NCBI RefSeq assembly: GCF_028290495.1
Contig: NZ_JAQGJT010000124.1
Location: 30,887-94,886, forward strand
Length of the DNA: 64,000 nt
Direction of reading: 5' to 3'
DNA from: Tardiphaga sp.
GTDB lineage: Bacteria; Pseudomonadota; Alphaproteobacteria; Rhizobiales; Xanthobacteraceae
Part shown: positions 18,265 to 28,185 of the stretch, piece after piece
Layout of the letters: every line of letters starts with the position of its first letter
Position numbering within the stretch: the stretch's first letter is position 1
Notes under the pieces: model-generated
Seen by the model: only the letters and a program-made list of their open reading frames with translations
What the model was told of the DNA's origin: nothing
Database searches by the model: none
Made by a program: the position numbers and the translations under genes

Positions 18265-19287
18265 ATGAAACATTTTTTGTCCGGCGTCGCGAAGCAATTA
18301 GCTACCTCGGAAGCGTTGATCCGGCCGATCACGATGGCCGCTGATTTTTTCATGAGCGCACGCGGTTGCCTGGTGACCTTTCATCGCGGCGCATCGGCGC
18401 AAGCGTGGGAAAAACTGCCGAACCGCGATTTCTATCTCGACCTCGATTTTCTCGATCAGTTCCTGTCCTATCTGACGCATCGCGGCTGGGACGTGGTGAC
18501 GATGGAGGAGGCGCTGCGCCGCTCCGCGCTCGGTCGGGCCAATGATCGCTTCATCAACTTCTCGATCGACGATTGCTACCGCGATACGTTCGAGCAAGTG
18601 GTGCCGCTGTTTCGCCGCCACGATCTGCCGGTGACGTTGTTTGTTACCACCGGGATACCCGACGCTACGCTGCCGCTGTGGGCGGCAGGACTTGAGGACG
18701 TGTTGCTCACCCATGATCGCGTGATGTTCGAGGACGGCGCTGTCGATGTCGCGACCTTCGAGGACAAGAATGCCGCGTTTCACCGCGTTGCCGGACAATG
18801 GGACGGCCCGCATGCCGCCGCGTGCTACGTCGAATTCTGCAAGCTCAACGATATCGACATCGACGCGATGCACTGGAAGCACGCGATCTCCTGGGAAATG
18901 CTGGAAGCGCTGCGCGACGATCCCCTGGTCGAGATCGGCGCCCATACTGTCAGCCATCCCCACGTCTCGTCGCTGACGCCCGAGCGCGCGCGCGCCGAAC
19001 TGCAGGGCAGCCGCGACCGGCTGATCGAAAAGCTCGGAATTCCGTGCCGGCACTTTGCGTTTCCCTATGGCCGCAGCGCCGATTGCGGGCCGCGCGATTT
19101 TGAGATCGCGCGCGACAGCGGCTTCGTCAGCGCCGCGACCACGCGGAAAGGCCTGATGCGCAGCGGGCAGGATGCCTTCGACCTGCCGCGTAATACGATC
19201 AACGGCGCGCACCGTAGCCTGGCGACGATGGAATTGCATCTCACCGGCCTGACCGGCGCGGCCGCGAGGATGACCGGGCGTGTCTGA
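18265..19287 (+). CDS. Polysaccharide deacetylase (NodB homology domain)
   Basis: The 340-residue protein has a NodB-type catalytic domain. SIDDCYRD (Asp pair near residues 102-103) is motif 1, H-x3-H at 227/231 (HTVSHPH) supplies the metal histidines, and FPYGR is motif 3. It probably removes acetyl groups from the cluster's polysaccharide or its precursor. No clear signal peptide is seen, so it may act on a cytoplasmic lipid-linked intermediate. The ATG lies 44 bases downstream of the flippase gene, and the end overlaps the next glycosyltransferase start by eight bases. Confidence 0.9.
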   Translation: MKHFLSGVAKQLATSEALIRPITMAADFFMSARGCLVTFHRGASAQAWEKLPNRDFYLDLDFLDQFLSYLTHRGWDVVTMEEALRRSALGRANDRFINFSIDDCYRDTFEQVVPLFRRHDLPVTLFVTTGIPDATLPLWAAGLEDVLLTHDRVMFEDGAVDVATFEDKNAAFHRVAGQWDGPHAAACYVEFCKLNDIDIDAMHWKHAISWEMLEALRDDPLVEIGAHTVSHPHVSSLTPERARAELQGSRDRLIEKLGIPCRHFAFPYGRSADCGPRDFEIARDSGFVSAATTRKGLMRSGQDAFDLPRNTINGAHRSLATMELHLTGLTGAAARMTGRV

Positions 19288-20425
19288 TTCCAAGCGTCTG
19301 AAGATTCTGTCGATCGCCCACCCTGCCATGACCGCCGACGGCGGCCGGCTGCGCTATTACGAAATGGTCAAGCGCAGTGATGTCGATGTCCACCTCGTGG
19401 TGCCTGCAGATTGGCACCAGTTCGGCCGTACGCTGCATGCCGATCTCTCCCGTGATGATCGCCTGAAACTGCATATCCTGCCGATCGCGTTCAAGCGCGC
19501 GGGGCCGATGAGCTGGTACCTGCATTTCTATCCCGGCCTGCGCCGGTTGATCAGGGAAATCGATCCTGACGTCATTCACCTATGGGAGGAGCCCTGGAGC
19601 GTCGTCGCCTTGCAGGCGCGCTTCGTGAAGGGCCGGGCGGCGATGGTCATGGAAGTCGACCAGAACATCCTGAAGCGGTTGCCGCCGCCGTTCGAATTTA
19701 TCCGCAAGCAGGTGCTGGGCCACACCGACCACGTGCTGTCGCGCAGCCCCGACGCCACGGCGGTGGTGCGCGCAAGGGGTTATCAGGGTCCGGTGACGTC
19801 AATCGGCTACGGCGTCGATCTGGTGACCTTTCATCCAGCCGCAGAAGCCTCGCCTGCTCGCGCGACGCGGCCGGATTTTCGCATCGGCTATGTCGGGCGG
19901 ATCGTCGAGGAAAAGGGCCTCGACGACGCGCTCGATGCTTTGAAGATGACGGCGGCGCGGGTGTCGCTGGCGATCATGGGTGAGGGGCCGCACGAGGCGC
20001 GGCTGCGCGAGCGGATCGTGGAACTCGGCCTCTGCGACCGGGTGACTATCCGTGGTTGGGGCACACCGACTGATGTCGCGTCATTCCTGCGCAGTCTTGA
20101 CGTCATGATCTTGCTGACGCGCACCACCAAATCGGTGCGCGAGCAGTTCGGCCGCGTCATCGTCGAGGCGCAGGCCTGTGGCATTCCGGTGATCGGCTCG
20201 CAGGGCGGCGCCATTCCGGATGTCGTCGGCGACGGCGGCTGGATCGTGCCGGAGCGCGATCCCTCGGCTTTGGCCAAACTGCTCGATGTGATTGCTGATG
20301 ATCCCTACGCGCTTCGGGCGCAAGGTCTGGCCGCACAGTCGAACGTCTCCGACCGTTTTACGTACCGCGTCGTCGCTGACGACCTGATTTCGGCCTGCGC
20401 AGCCGCGGCGGCGCGGCGAGGCTAG
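19280..20425 (+). CDS. Glycosyltransferase family 4
   Basis: This 381-residue GT-B enzyme opens with a typical acceptor domain, LKILSIAHPAMTADGGRLRYYEM. The C-terminal domain includes GYVGRIVEEKGLDDAL, IMGEGPHEARLRE and a nucleotide-sugar motif around EQFGRVIVEAQACGIPVIGS. The start is GTG 19280, overlapping the deacetylase gene. It converges with, and overlaps by four bases, the next glycosyltransferase on the minus strand. It is expected to build part of the exopolysaccharide repeat unit. Confidence 0.9.
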   Translation: MSDSKRLKILSIAHPAMTADGGRLRYYEMVKRSDVDVHLVVPADWHQFGRTLHADLSRDDRLKLHILPIAFKRAGPMSWYLHFYPGLRRLIREIDPDVIHLWEEPWSVVALQARFVKGRAAMVMEVDQNILKRLPPPFEFIRKQVLGHTDHVLSRSPDATAVVRARGYQGPVTSIGYGVDLVTFHPAAEASPARATRPDFRIGYVGRIVEEKGLDDALDALKMTAARVSLAIMGEGPHEARLRERIVELGLCDRVTIRGWGTPTDVASFLRSLDVMILLTRTTKSVREQFGRVIVEAQACGIPVIGSQGGAIPDVVGDGGWIVPERDPSALAKLLDVIADDPYALRAQGLAAQSNVSDRFTYRVVADDLISACAAAAARRG

Positions 20426-21600
20426 ACCGTGGCGGTGATCGTGCGCGCCGAACGGGCTTCCTTGGAAGCCTGCACCTGCTCCAGCAGCGCGATGTAGCGC
20501 GCGCCGACATGGTCCCATCCGTAGTCGAGGGCGGTGGCGCGAGCGCCGTCGCGCAGCCGCTGCGTCAGTTCGGAATTGGAAAACGCGTGCTCGATTTTGG
20601 CCGCGATGTCCGCGCCGTCCATCCGGATCTGGTAGCCGTTGACGCCATCGACCAGATAATCCTCAATGCCGCCGACCGGGGTTGCGAACACCGGCACCGA
20701 ACAGGCCATCGCTTCCATGCAGACCAGCGAGAACGTCTCGTAGGAGGTCGGCAGCACGAAGCCGTCGGCGGCCGAATACAGCGCCGGCATGTCGGTGCGC
20801 GACCCTGCGAATACCAGACGGTCGGCCGAAGTCGTCGCCATCTTGCGATATGACGCGGGATTGTCGGAGCCGACGACCAGCAGCCAGACATTGGGGCCGA
20901 GCCGTTCCAGCGCAGCGATGGCATGCGCCAGCCCCTTGCGGCGGAATTCATGGCCGGCGAACAGCAGTAGTCGAGCGTCCTCGGGAATGTTGAACTCGAC
21001 GCGCACCGCGCGGCCGGCAGCGGAATCCTGCACGAAGCGGGTGAGGTCGATGCCGTTCGGGATCACCTGGATCCGCGACGGAGGCACCGCGTAGATTGCT
21101 TGCAACTCGGTGGAGACCCGCGGCGACACCGCGACAAACATCCGGTAACGCAAGCCGCCGATCATCCAGCGGTCGCGCAGCGCCACCCAGAGATGAAGCG
21201 GATTGAGCAGCCACGACCAGTCCTGCGCGTTGCGCTTTTCGGCGAGGCTTTGCGCGTTGACGGCGTGGACCACCAGCACATCGCCCGTCAGGCTGTCGCC
21301 GTGGCTGATGATGACCGCGTTGGGATGCCGGATCGCCGCGCGCGTCGCCAGGATCGTGAACACCGGGACCACAATGAAACGGCCAAAGTAGCGTAGTACA
21401 CCACGCGTGCGGATCCGGGATAGCCAGGCGCCGACCCGCTCGATCCGCGTCTCCGGGTTGATACGGTTGCCGACGGCACTGGCCAGCACGGTGTTGGCGA
21501 CCTTGGCGCGGCTGAACGCGGCGGCAAGTTCGCAGGCGACGCTTTCGACGCCGCCAACCGTGCTCAGCTCCTGGACTATTTGAACGATCTCGATTGTCAT
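20422..21600 (-). CDS. Glycosyltransferase family 4, opposite strand
   Basis: The 392-residue GT-B glycosyltransferase has an N-terminus with ELSTVGGVESVACELAAAF, the donor domain LLFAGHEFRRKGLAHAI, LLVVGSDNP, and the conserved segment FVLPTSYETFSLVCMEAMAC that holds the catalytic-region glutamates. It is transcribed against the other polysaccharide genes. Only 24 bases separate its start from the divergent glycosidase-like gene, and no good ribosome site precedes ATG 21600. Translation may therefore be weak or start elsewhere. Function in the same polysaccharide is inferred from position. Confidence 0.88.
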   Translation of the reverse strand: MTIEIVQIVQELSTVGGVESVACELAAAFSRAKVANTVLASAVGNRINPETRIERVGAWLSRIRTRGVLRYFGRFIVVPVFTILATRAAIRHPNAVIISHGDSLTGDVLVVHAVNAQSLAEKRNAQDWSWLLNPLHLWVALRDRWMIGGLRYRMFVAVSPRVSTELQAIYAVPPSRIQVIPNGIDLTRFVQDSAAGRAVRVEFNIPEDARLLLFAGHEFRRKGLAHAIAALERLGPNVWLLVVGSDNPASYRKMATTSADRLVFAGSRTDMPALYSAADGFVLPTSYETFSLVCMEAMACSVPVFATPVGGIEDYLVDGVNGYQIRMDGADIAAKIEHAFSNSELTQRLRDGARATALDYGWDHVGARYIALLEQVQASKEARSARTITATV

Positions 21601-21624
21601 AAGGTGACGCTATAAGGGGACCGA

Positions 21625-22962
21625 ATGAACCAGTATCAGAAATGGATGGCCGTGGCCGTCTTGTTATCTTTATCGATGTCGCACGTTCATGCTGCGGACG
21701 CCATTGTACCGGTTTCACCTTTGCGAGATCGCATCGGTGGCGGAAACCTTGTGACACATATGACTGGGGCGCCGTCCGTGCAGCTATATACCGCCCTGCA
21801 CGGCGTCGGCGCCAAAATGGGACGGATGGACTCCTACGGCTGGCGTCACCTCGATCGCAAGCCCATTCCGAAAAATTTCGATGCCGCGATGCTGGAAGCA
21901 CATCGCAATGGTATTATGCCGATCATCCTGTTGGAATACGAAGGCAGCTATCAAACGCTGCAACCTCCGCAACCGACAGGATCATACGACGATTGGTTCG
22001 CGGCAGGGCAGGCTTTCGCCAGGCGTTTTCGTCCAAATGGTGAATGGGGTGTTGAAAACGGTATCAAAAACTGGGGTGTGGAAATATATACCGCGATCAA
22101 CGAGCCCGACGTGCAGGCGACGATCCCGCGCGATGTCTACCGCGATGCGATGGCCGGGCTCGCTGACGGCGTGCACAGCATCGACGCGAAACTGCGCGTC
22201 GTGCCCGGTGGTTTTGCGACCTGCAATTCGCACCATGACGCAACCTTGCGCGGCTACGGCCCCGCCATCGCCGGCCTGTTGCAGGACGGCCGGCTCGACG
22301 GTATCGATCTGCACACCTACTACCATGCGCAGTGGTACCCGCTGACCCGCGGCCGCGAATTTTCGGCGCAGACCTGCTTTGAGCGTATCAAAACGACGAT
22401 GGGCCTGACACGCGACATCAATTTCTATTCCACCGAATTCAACATCACCCGCGACGGCGCCTGGTTCGATCCACACCTTGCCGCCAAACTGTTTCTCACG
22501 GCGTTGTGGGACAATGCCGGCGTCGTCCGTGCCGACGGCAAGACCTCGGCGACCGTGCTGGCGTTTCCTTGGAATCTCGCCGACACCGGCCGCATCGAAG
22601 GCCCGGCCTATGCGATGGCCGCGTCCGAAACGCCGTGGACGCCGGACCCGCGCGCGAAAGTTTTGCGCATGGTGCTCGAGCTGGCCGGCGACATGACCTT
22701 CACGGCGCTGGATCGGCAGTCCGGCAAGTACACGCTGGAAGGCGCGGCCGGCCAGTTGCAGGTCTGGCAGGACGTGAAGGGCTGGACCGAAACCTGGGGA
22801 CCAGTCTGGGAAGTACAATTGCCGCCATGGGCAACAACAGCCGAATTATGGGCCTGGGACGGCAAGCGCCGCGACCTCGCGGTCAGCAATGGCCGCGTGG
22901 TGCTCACCGGCCTGCCGGCCGATGAAACCTACATGCTGTACCTTCCGCGTCTGAGGAAATAA
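21625..22962 (+). CDS. Exported clan GH-A glycosidase-like protein (GH39-like)
   Basis: The 445-residue protein has a signal peptide (residues 1-23, ending HVHA before AD) and a TIM-barrel glycosidase pattern. A candidate acid/base Glu is at 160 in AINEPD, and a candidate nucleophile Glu at 271 in YSTEFN, spaced as in clan GH-A families such as GH39. The C-terminal 100 residues look like a small beta-sandwich. AAGGGGA at 21614-21620 fixes ATG 21625. Exopolysaccharide clusters often encode an exported glycosidase that trims or releases chains; that role is inferred. The first 450 bases are markedly less GC-rich (two sampled 60-base lines are 47-48% GC) than a later line (67%), which hints at a mosaic origin. 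Confidence 0.75.
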   Translation: MNQYQKWMAVAVLLSLSMSHVHAADAIVPVSPLRDRIGGGNLVTHMTGAPSVQLYTALHGVGAKMGRMDSYGWRHLDRKPIPKNFDAAMLEAHRNGIMPIILLEYEGSYQTLQPPQPTGSYDDWFAAGQAFARRFRPNGEWGVENGIKNWGVEIYTAINEPDVQATIPRDVYRDAMAGLADGVHSIDAKLRVVPGGFATCNSHHDATLRGYGPAIAGLLQDGRLDGIDLHTYYHAQWYPLTRGREFSAQTCFERIKTTMGLTRDINFYSTEFNITRDGAWFDPHLAAKLFLTALWDNAGVVRADGKTSATVLAFPWNLADTGRIEGPAYAMAASETPWTPDPRAKVLRMVLELAGDMTFTALDRQSGKYTLEGAAGQLQVWQDVKGWTETWGPVWEVQLPPWATTAELWAWDGKRRDLAVSNGRVVLTGLPADETYMLYLPRLRK

Positions 22963-23011
22963 TCGGCATCTGAAAGGGGTACGCAGCAGTCCTGGATCAA
23001 AACGTCTTGGA

Positions 23012-23827
23012 TCAAAACGCCATTTCGTCGAAAGCCCGCGCAATATCCGTGGCGGCGTCTTGCAGATGCTGCATCAGCCTGTTCTGCGCCACCTTCGGCG
23101 TACGGTAGACCGGCGCGACGAAGGAGATTGCGGTGACGATGCCGCTGTCGTCAACGATACCGACCGCGCCTGACACGACATGCGGCGTAATCTCGGCGTA
23201 GGATTCCGCCCAGCCCTGGCGGCGGATGGCGGTGAGTTCGTCGCGCAGCGCCGTGCGTTGCGGAGCAAACGCTGGATTGCGCGCCACGACGTCGTCGAGC
23301 GTCGCCTCGATCTGCGCCGGCGGAAGCTGCGCCAGCAATATCTTCGGCGCGGCGCCGCGATGCAGCGGCAGCGCCATGCCGACCTCAAACGTCATCTGGA
23401 AACGCGAGGTCGCCTCGACACGTTCAAGACAGACGGCGCGGTCGCCGGAGCGGCGTACCAGCATCACGGTCTCGCCGGTCTGCTGCGACAGGCTGCGCAG
23501 CCGCGGTCGCGCGATCGAGGCGAGGCCGGTACCGGCGCGGGCGGCCTGCGCCAGCCCGATCACGCGCGGTGCCAGCACAAAGTTCCCGCGGCCGTCTTCG
23601 TCGATCAGCGCGGCTTCCTTGAGGATGTTGAGATAGCGATAGGTCGAGGATAGCGGCAACCCGATACAGGCGGCGAGGCTTTCGGCCGTATGCCGCGGTC
23701 GGTCGATCGAGAACGCCAATAGCGCGCGCAATACCTTCCGCGAGCTGCCTTCGGCGGAAGGCAACGCGTTGCGGATATTGCTTTCGGCTTGCAGAACCGT
23801 GTCGTGATCGAGCACCGACATCACCAT
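23012..23827 (-). CDS. IclR-family transcriptional regulator
   Basis: The regulator has about 271 residues. The winged helix is visible as SSRKVLRALLAFSI then LAACIGLPLSSTYRYLNIL, and the IclR effector domain follows with LRSLSQQTGETVMLV, a glycine-rich centre and GAVGIVDDSG. ATG 23827 is chosen; a second ATG six bases on and a TTG 39 bases upstream are alternatives, and none has a strong ribosome site. It stands 107 bases from the FAD/NAD(P)-binding gene on the same strand. It may regulate the FAD protein and amidohydrolase upstream of it, but no operator could be recognised. Confidence 0.88.
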   Translation of the reverse strand: MVMSVLDHDTVLQAESNIRNALPSAEGSSRKVLRALLAFSIDRPRHTAESLAACIGLPLSSTYRYLNILKEAALIDEDGRGNFVLAPRVIGLAQAARAGTGLASIARPRLRSLSQQTGETVMLVRRSGDRAVCLERVEATSRFQMTFEVGMALPLHRGAAPKILLAQLPPAQIEATLDDVVARNPAFAPQRTALRDELTAIRRQGWAESYAEITPHVVSGAVGIVDDSGIVTAISFVAPVYRTPKVAQNRLMQHLQDAATDIARAFDEMAF

Positions 23828-23933
23828 CCGATCCGCGTCATCGCGGATAAAGAATACAGCCTGCAAATACCATAAAATAAGATGCGGTTACCGGCAAACG
23901 GGAAACACGGTAGGGAATTTTCTATTGAGTTTC

Positions 23934-25304
23934 TTAGCTAATTTGGTTGGTGGACCGCAGGTAATCGGCGACCCCTAGCAACTGCTTCCGGATATTGCTT
24001 GCCGCAGTGACTTCCCAGAACGCGCCACGCGTTGCGGGTCCCACCGCATAGAGGCCTTGATGGGCATAGCCTGCGGCGTCGCGCAGCCGGCAGTTTGGAT
24101 CGACGTCGAGGCCGAGGCCGAGCGCACCGCGCCGTGCCTGGCCCCCTGCCAGCAACGAGCCGATTAGCGGATCGCCGATCCGGTCGTAGCGTTCTTCCGG
24201 GCCGGTGCAGTTCAGGATCCAGTTGGTCGCAAGATGCTGTTCGCTGCCGCCGCGCCGGCGCAGCCTGGCATCGTGTCCCGTCGGCGTGGCGACGGCCGAG
24301 ACGATATTGCCGGCGACCACGGATAGCCGGCCATCGCTCTGCCACTGTTCCAGCGAAGTCGCGACATCCGGCGCCAGCCGGTGGCGGTGCGACAGCCAGT
24401 AGGCGCGCAGATGTCGCGAGAACCGCGCTTGTTCGCCTGTCGAAAGCCCCTGCCAGAATCCGGCGGTCTGCAGCCGGAATGTATCGATCGAAGTCTGCCA
24501 CGGCAGACCGGCCGCCTGTTTGCGGCGGATGTCCTCCCGCAGTGAATGCAGCAGCCCGCGCACCGTGCGTATCGGCCAGATCTCGACCGGATCGGGATCG
24601 GCGACCGTCGCCACGTCAACGCGCGGCAGCAGGCCGCGGCGGGAGAGCATCGTGACCTCTTTTCGGATGCCACGATGCATGAGGTCGATGACGATATCGA
24701 CCGCGGTGGCGCCGGTGCCGATCACCAGCACGCGGTCGTCCGGTGCAATCGCATCGAGCGCACCACTAGTCCAGACATTGTCGATTGAGCGCGCCGACGG
24801 CTCGATGCCGGGAAACGGTGATGGCGGCTGGTTGCCGATGCAGAGCACCGCCATGTCGGACTCGATCGCATCGCCCGAAGCAAGCTCGATCCGGTAGCGG
24901 TCGCCGCTGCGCGCAACGGCGACCGCTGTGGCCGTGCGCTGCTCGAGCCGGCCGGTGGCGTCGATCTTTGCGAGCTGGTCGCAAAGGAAATCGCCGTAGG
25001 TCCATCGCGGCACGAAGGAATCGGAGTATTCCGGCCCGGTCACGTCGCCGCGTGCGGCGAGCCAGTCGACGAAGGCCTCGGAATCTTCGGCATCGACGCC
25101 GCCCATCTTGATGGCGGGGACATTGATGCGATGCCATTTTTCCGGTGCGGAATAGGCGAGGCCGCGGCCGAACCGGCCGTCGCGATCGAGCAGCGTGAGG
25201 CGACCGATACCAGGCAATTTCGAGAGAATGATCGCAGCCAGCGTGCCGGCAGCGCCGCCGCCGACGATGGCGACGTGGCGAAGTGTGGAAGGAAGAGAAG
25301 TCAT
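23934..25304 (-). CDS. FAD/NAD(P)-binding protein (PF13454-like)
   Basis: The 456-residue protein opens with the dinucleotide-binding motif VAIVGGGAAGTLAAIIL and contains GRGLAYS, typical of the FAD-NAD(P)-binding family. A second nucleotide-binding motif, VLVIGTGATAVDI, lies near the middle, and CTGPEERYD near the C-terminus. Overall this resembles lysine/ornithine-monooxygenase-like flavoproteins of unassigned reaction. It lies 51 bases after the cytosine-deaminase-like gene on the same strand. I infer a catabolic partner role but cannot name the substrate. Confidence 0.82.
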   Translation of the reverse strand: MTSLPSTLRHVAIVGGGAAGTLAAIILSKLPGIGRLTLLDRDGRFGRGLAYSAPEKWHRINVPAIKMGGVDAEDSEAFVDWLAARGDVTGPEYSDSFVPRWTYGDFLCDQLAKIDATGRLEQRTATAVAVARSGDRYRIELASGDAIESDMAVLCIGNQPPSPFPGIEPSARSIDNVWTSGALDAIAPDDRVLVIGTGATAVDIVIDLMHRGIRKEVTMLSRRGLLPRVDVATVADPDPVEIWPIRTVRGLLHSLREDIRRKQAAGLPWQTSIDTFRLQTAGFWQGLSTGEQARFSRHLRAYWLSHRHRLAPDVATSLEQWQSDGRLSVVAGNIVSAVATPTGHDARLRRRGGSEQHLATNWILNCTGPEERYDRIGDPLIGSLLAGGQARRGALGLGLDVDPNCRLRDAAGYAHQGLYAVGPATRGAFWEVTAASNIRKQLLGVADYLRSTNQIS

Positions 25305-25355
25305 GCGGTGTTCTATTCGCTCAAAGGCTATGCGTCGCCATGAATCGTTCTGGCG

Positions 25356-26645
25356 TCATTCTGGCGGCGAGTAGCCGGCAGGATCGATGGCGCCGGGCCG
25401 TCCCGCCAGCGACAGCTGCGCGATGCGGGCCGGCGTTTCCGCAATCACGCGGCCGCGGCGGATGACCGCGAGCCGCGTTGCCTTCAACCGGATCGCCTCG
25501 ATCGGATCGCGCGCCTGCAGCAGTACCAGGTCGCCGTTGCAGCCGACATCAAGGCCGTAGCCTTCGAGCCCCATTATTGTCGCCGGGTTCGTCGTCACCG
25601 TGTCGAAGCAATAGCGCATTGCCTCGCGGCTGGTCATTTGCGCAACATGCAGGCCCATATGCGCGACCTCCAGCATGTCGGCGGAACCCAGCGAATACCA
25701 CGGGTCCATGCAGCAGTCCTGACCGAACGCGACATTGATGCCGTGCGGTCGCATCTCCGGCACCCGCGTCATGCCGCGGCGCTTCGGGTAGCTGTCATGG
25801 CGGCCCTGCAGCACGATGTTGATCAGCGGATTGGCGATTGCTGCTACACCGGCTTCGGCCATCAGCGGCAGCAGTTTGGAGACGTAGTAGTTGTCCATCG
25901 AATGCATCGAGGTGAGATGCGAGCCAGCGACGCGGTCGTGCAGGCCGAGCCGCTGCGTCTCGTAAGCCAGCGTTTCAATATGACGCGACAGCGGATCGTC
26001 GCTCTCGTCGCAATGCATATCGACGCGCAATCCGCGCTTTGCCGCGATCTCGCACAGCGCCTTCACCGATGCCGCGCCATCCTGCATCGTGCGTTCGAAA
26101 TGCGGGATGCCGCCAACGACGCTGACGCCCTTGTCGAGCGCCCGTGCCAGATTGGCGGCGGCCGTGGGCGAACGAAAATAGCCGTCCTGTGGAAATGCCA
26201 CCAGTTCGAGATCGAGATAGGGCGCGACCTGCTTCTTGACGTCGAGCAGCGCATCGACGGCCAGTAAGCGGTCGTCGCAAATATCGATATGGCTGCGCAC
26301 CGCCAGCAGGCCCTGTGCCACCGCGAGGTCGCAATAGCGCAGCGCGCGCTCGACCAGCGCCTCGTAGGTCAAAAGCGGCTTCAGCTCGCCCCACAGCGCG
26401 ATGCCTTCCAGCAGCGTGCCGGAGACGTTGAGGCGGGGCAGGCCGAGCGACAAGGTCGCATCCATGTGGAAATGGATGTCGACGAATGGCGGCGACACCA
26501 GATGTCCGGCGGCATCGATGACGCGGCCGGCGTCACCCTCAAGCTTCGGCTGCACCGCAACGATGCGACCGCCCGCGATGGCGATAGCCTGGCCGCGGCG
26601 GCCATCCGGCAGGTTCGCGTTGCGAATGAGAAGATCGAACGTCAT
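25356..26645 (-). CDS. Cytosine-deaminase-like amidohydrolase (CodA family)
   Basis: The 429-residue enzyme opens MTFDLLIRNANLPDG. The metal motif H-x-H appears in PFVDIHFHMD, the conserved SHIDICDD and VDMHCDESDDP supply further metal and catalytic residues, and an Asp in AFGQDCCMDPW completes the CodA-type pattern. Such enzymes hydrolyse or deaminate cyclic amides and amino-heterocycles, for example cytosine or isoguanine. There is no signal peptide, so it is cytoplasmic. The neighbouring FAD protein and IclR regulator on the same strand suggest a small catabolic group. The exact substrate is unresolved. Confidence 0.85.
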   Translation of the reverse strand: MTFDLLIRNANLPDGRRGQAIAIAGGRIVAVQPKLEGDAGRVIDAAGHLVSPPFVDIHFHMDATLSLGLPRLNVSGTLLEGIALWGELKPLLTYEALVERALRYCDLAVAQGLLAVRSHIDICDDRLLAVDALLDVKKQVAPYLDLELVAFPQDGYFRSPTAAANLARALDKGVSVVGGIPHFERTMQDGAASVKALCEIAAKRGLRVDMHCDESDDPLSRHIETLAYETQRLGLHDRVAGSHLTSMHSMDNYYVSKLLPLMAEAGVAAIANPLINIVLQGRHDSYPKRRGMTRVPEMRPHGINVAFGQDCCMDPWYSLGSADMLEVAHMGLHVAQMTSREAMRYCFDTVTTNPATIMGLEGYGLDVGCNGDLVLLQARDPIEAIRLKATRLAVIRRGRVIAETPARIAQLSLAGRPGAIDPAGYSPPE

Positions 26646-26710
26646 GCGGCCCTTTGCGTCGTTGCAGGGGAATTATCGACGCTGCGCCGCAGCAATGCAA
26701 GATGTGCGGC

Positions 26711-26890
26711 TCAAGCGGGCTCCCGCCCGGCATCCGTCGAGATCGCTTCCACCGTGCGCGCTACGAGATCCACCACGCCGTCCGAACGTGCGATTCGGAC
26801 CTCCCTGCCGGTGGCGGTGAAGTTGCCTAACGGAGTGGAGAACGCGACGCTTGGCAGTGTCGCATAGCTTCTCGGAACGACGATCTGCAT
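26711..26890 (-). CDS. Small hypothetical protein coupled to response regulator
   Basis: This 59-residue frame starts at ATG 26890, which overlaps the stop of the response-regulator frame by one base (TGATG), an arrangement usual for translational coupling. The protein is soluble, without membrane segments or recognised motifs. Nothing in its sequence indicates function. It could be a chance frame in GC-rich DNA; the coupling is the main support. Confidence 0.4.
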   Translation of the reverse strand: MQIVVPRSYATLPSVAFSTPLGNFTATGREVRIARSDGVVDLVARTVEAISTDAGREPA

Positions 26891-27257
26891 CAATGGATCG
26901 TTTGCTGCGCGACCCTCAGCACATCGATCCGGTTCCAGGGCTTCGGCATGAACAGCGCGCCGTGGGGCAGGCCCGGCACGCGCGCGGCGCCGGAGGTGAC
27001 GATGACATGCATGTCGGGATAACTCTCCTTGGCGATATGGGCCAGTTCGACGCCGTCCATCAGGCCCGCCAGTTCCTCATCGGTGTACACCATCGACACG
27101 GTATCACCGGACTCTTCCAGCACCAGGGCTGCGGCCTCCGCGCTTTCACACTCGATGACGTTCATTTCGCTTTCTTCAAGTAGTATACTCACCAGCTCGC
27201 GCTGCAATCCGTCGTCCTCGACCACATCAGTGCGGTTGTTCGGTGTGCATAAGCCAT
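26890..27257 (-). pseudogene. Response regulator receiver protein, apparent frameshift near start
   Basis: The receiver domain is clear: the acidic pair VVEDD, the phosphoacceptor region YTDEELAGLMDG, and the C-terminal FMPKPW with the conserved lysine. There is no output domain, so it is a stand-alone CheY-like protein. The best start is ATG 27257, preceded by AGGGAG seven bases upstream, and it reads MAYAHRTTAL. It is out of frame with the receiver domain. Restoring one base near 27225-27228 would give a normal ALIVVEDD junction. As it stands, translation would need an internal GTG start, a different upstream start, or frameshifting. It is either a pseudogene or a sequence error. Confidence 0.75.
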
Positions 27258-27381
27258 GTGGAACTCCCTGGTTGTTGATATCAGGGGCAATGCACCAGTC
27301 CACTGGCGGTTCATATAAAAGTGAGGTTCCGCTGCTCAACAAAGTTGCAAACTGAATGCGTTGCTTCTTGGCCGTCAGGAA

Positions 27382-28181
<800 letters not shown>

Positions 28182-28185
<4 letters not shown>

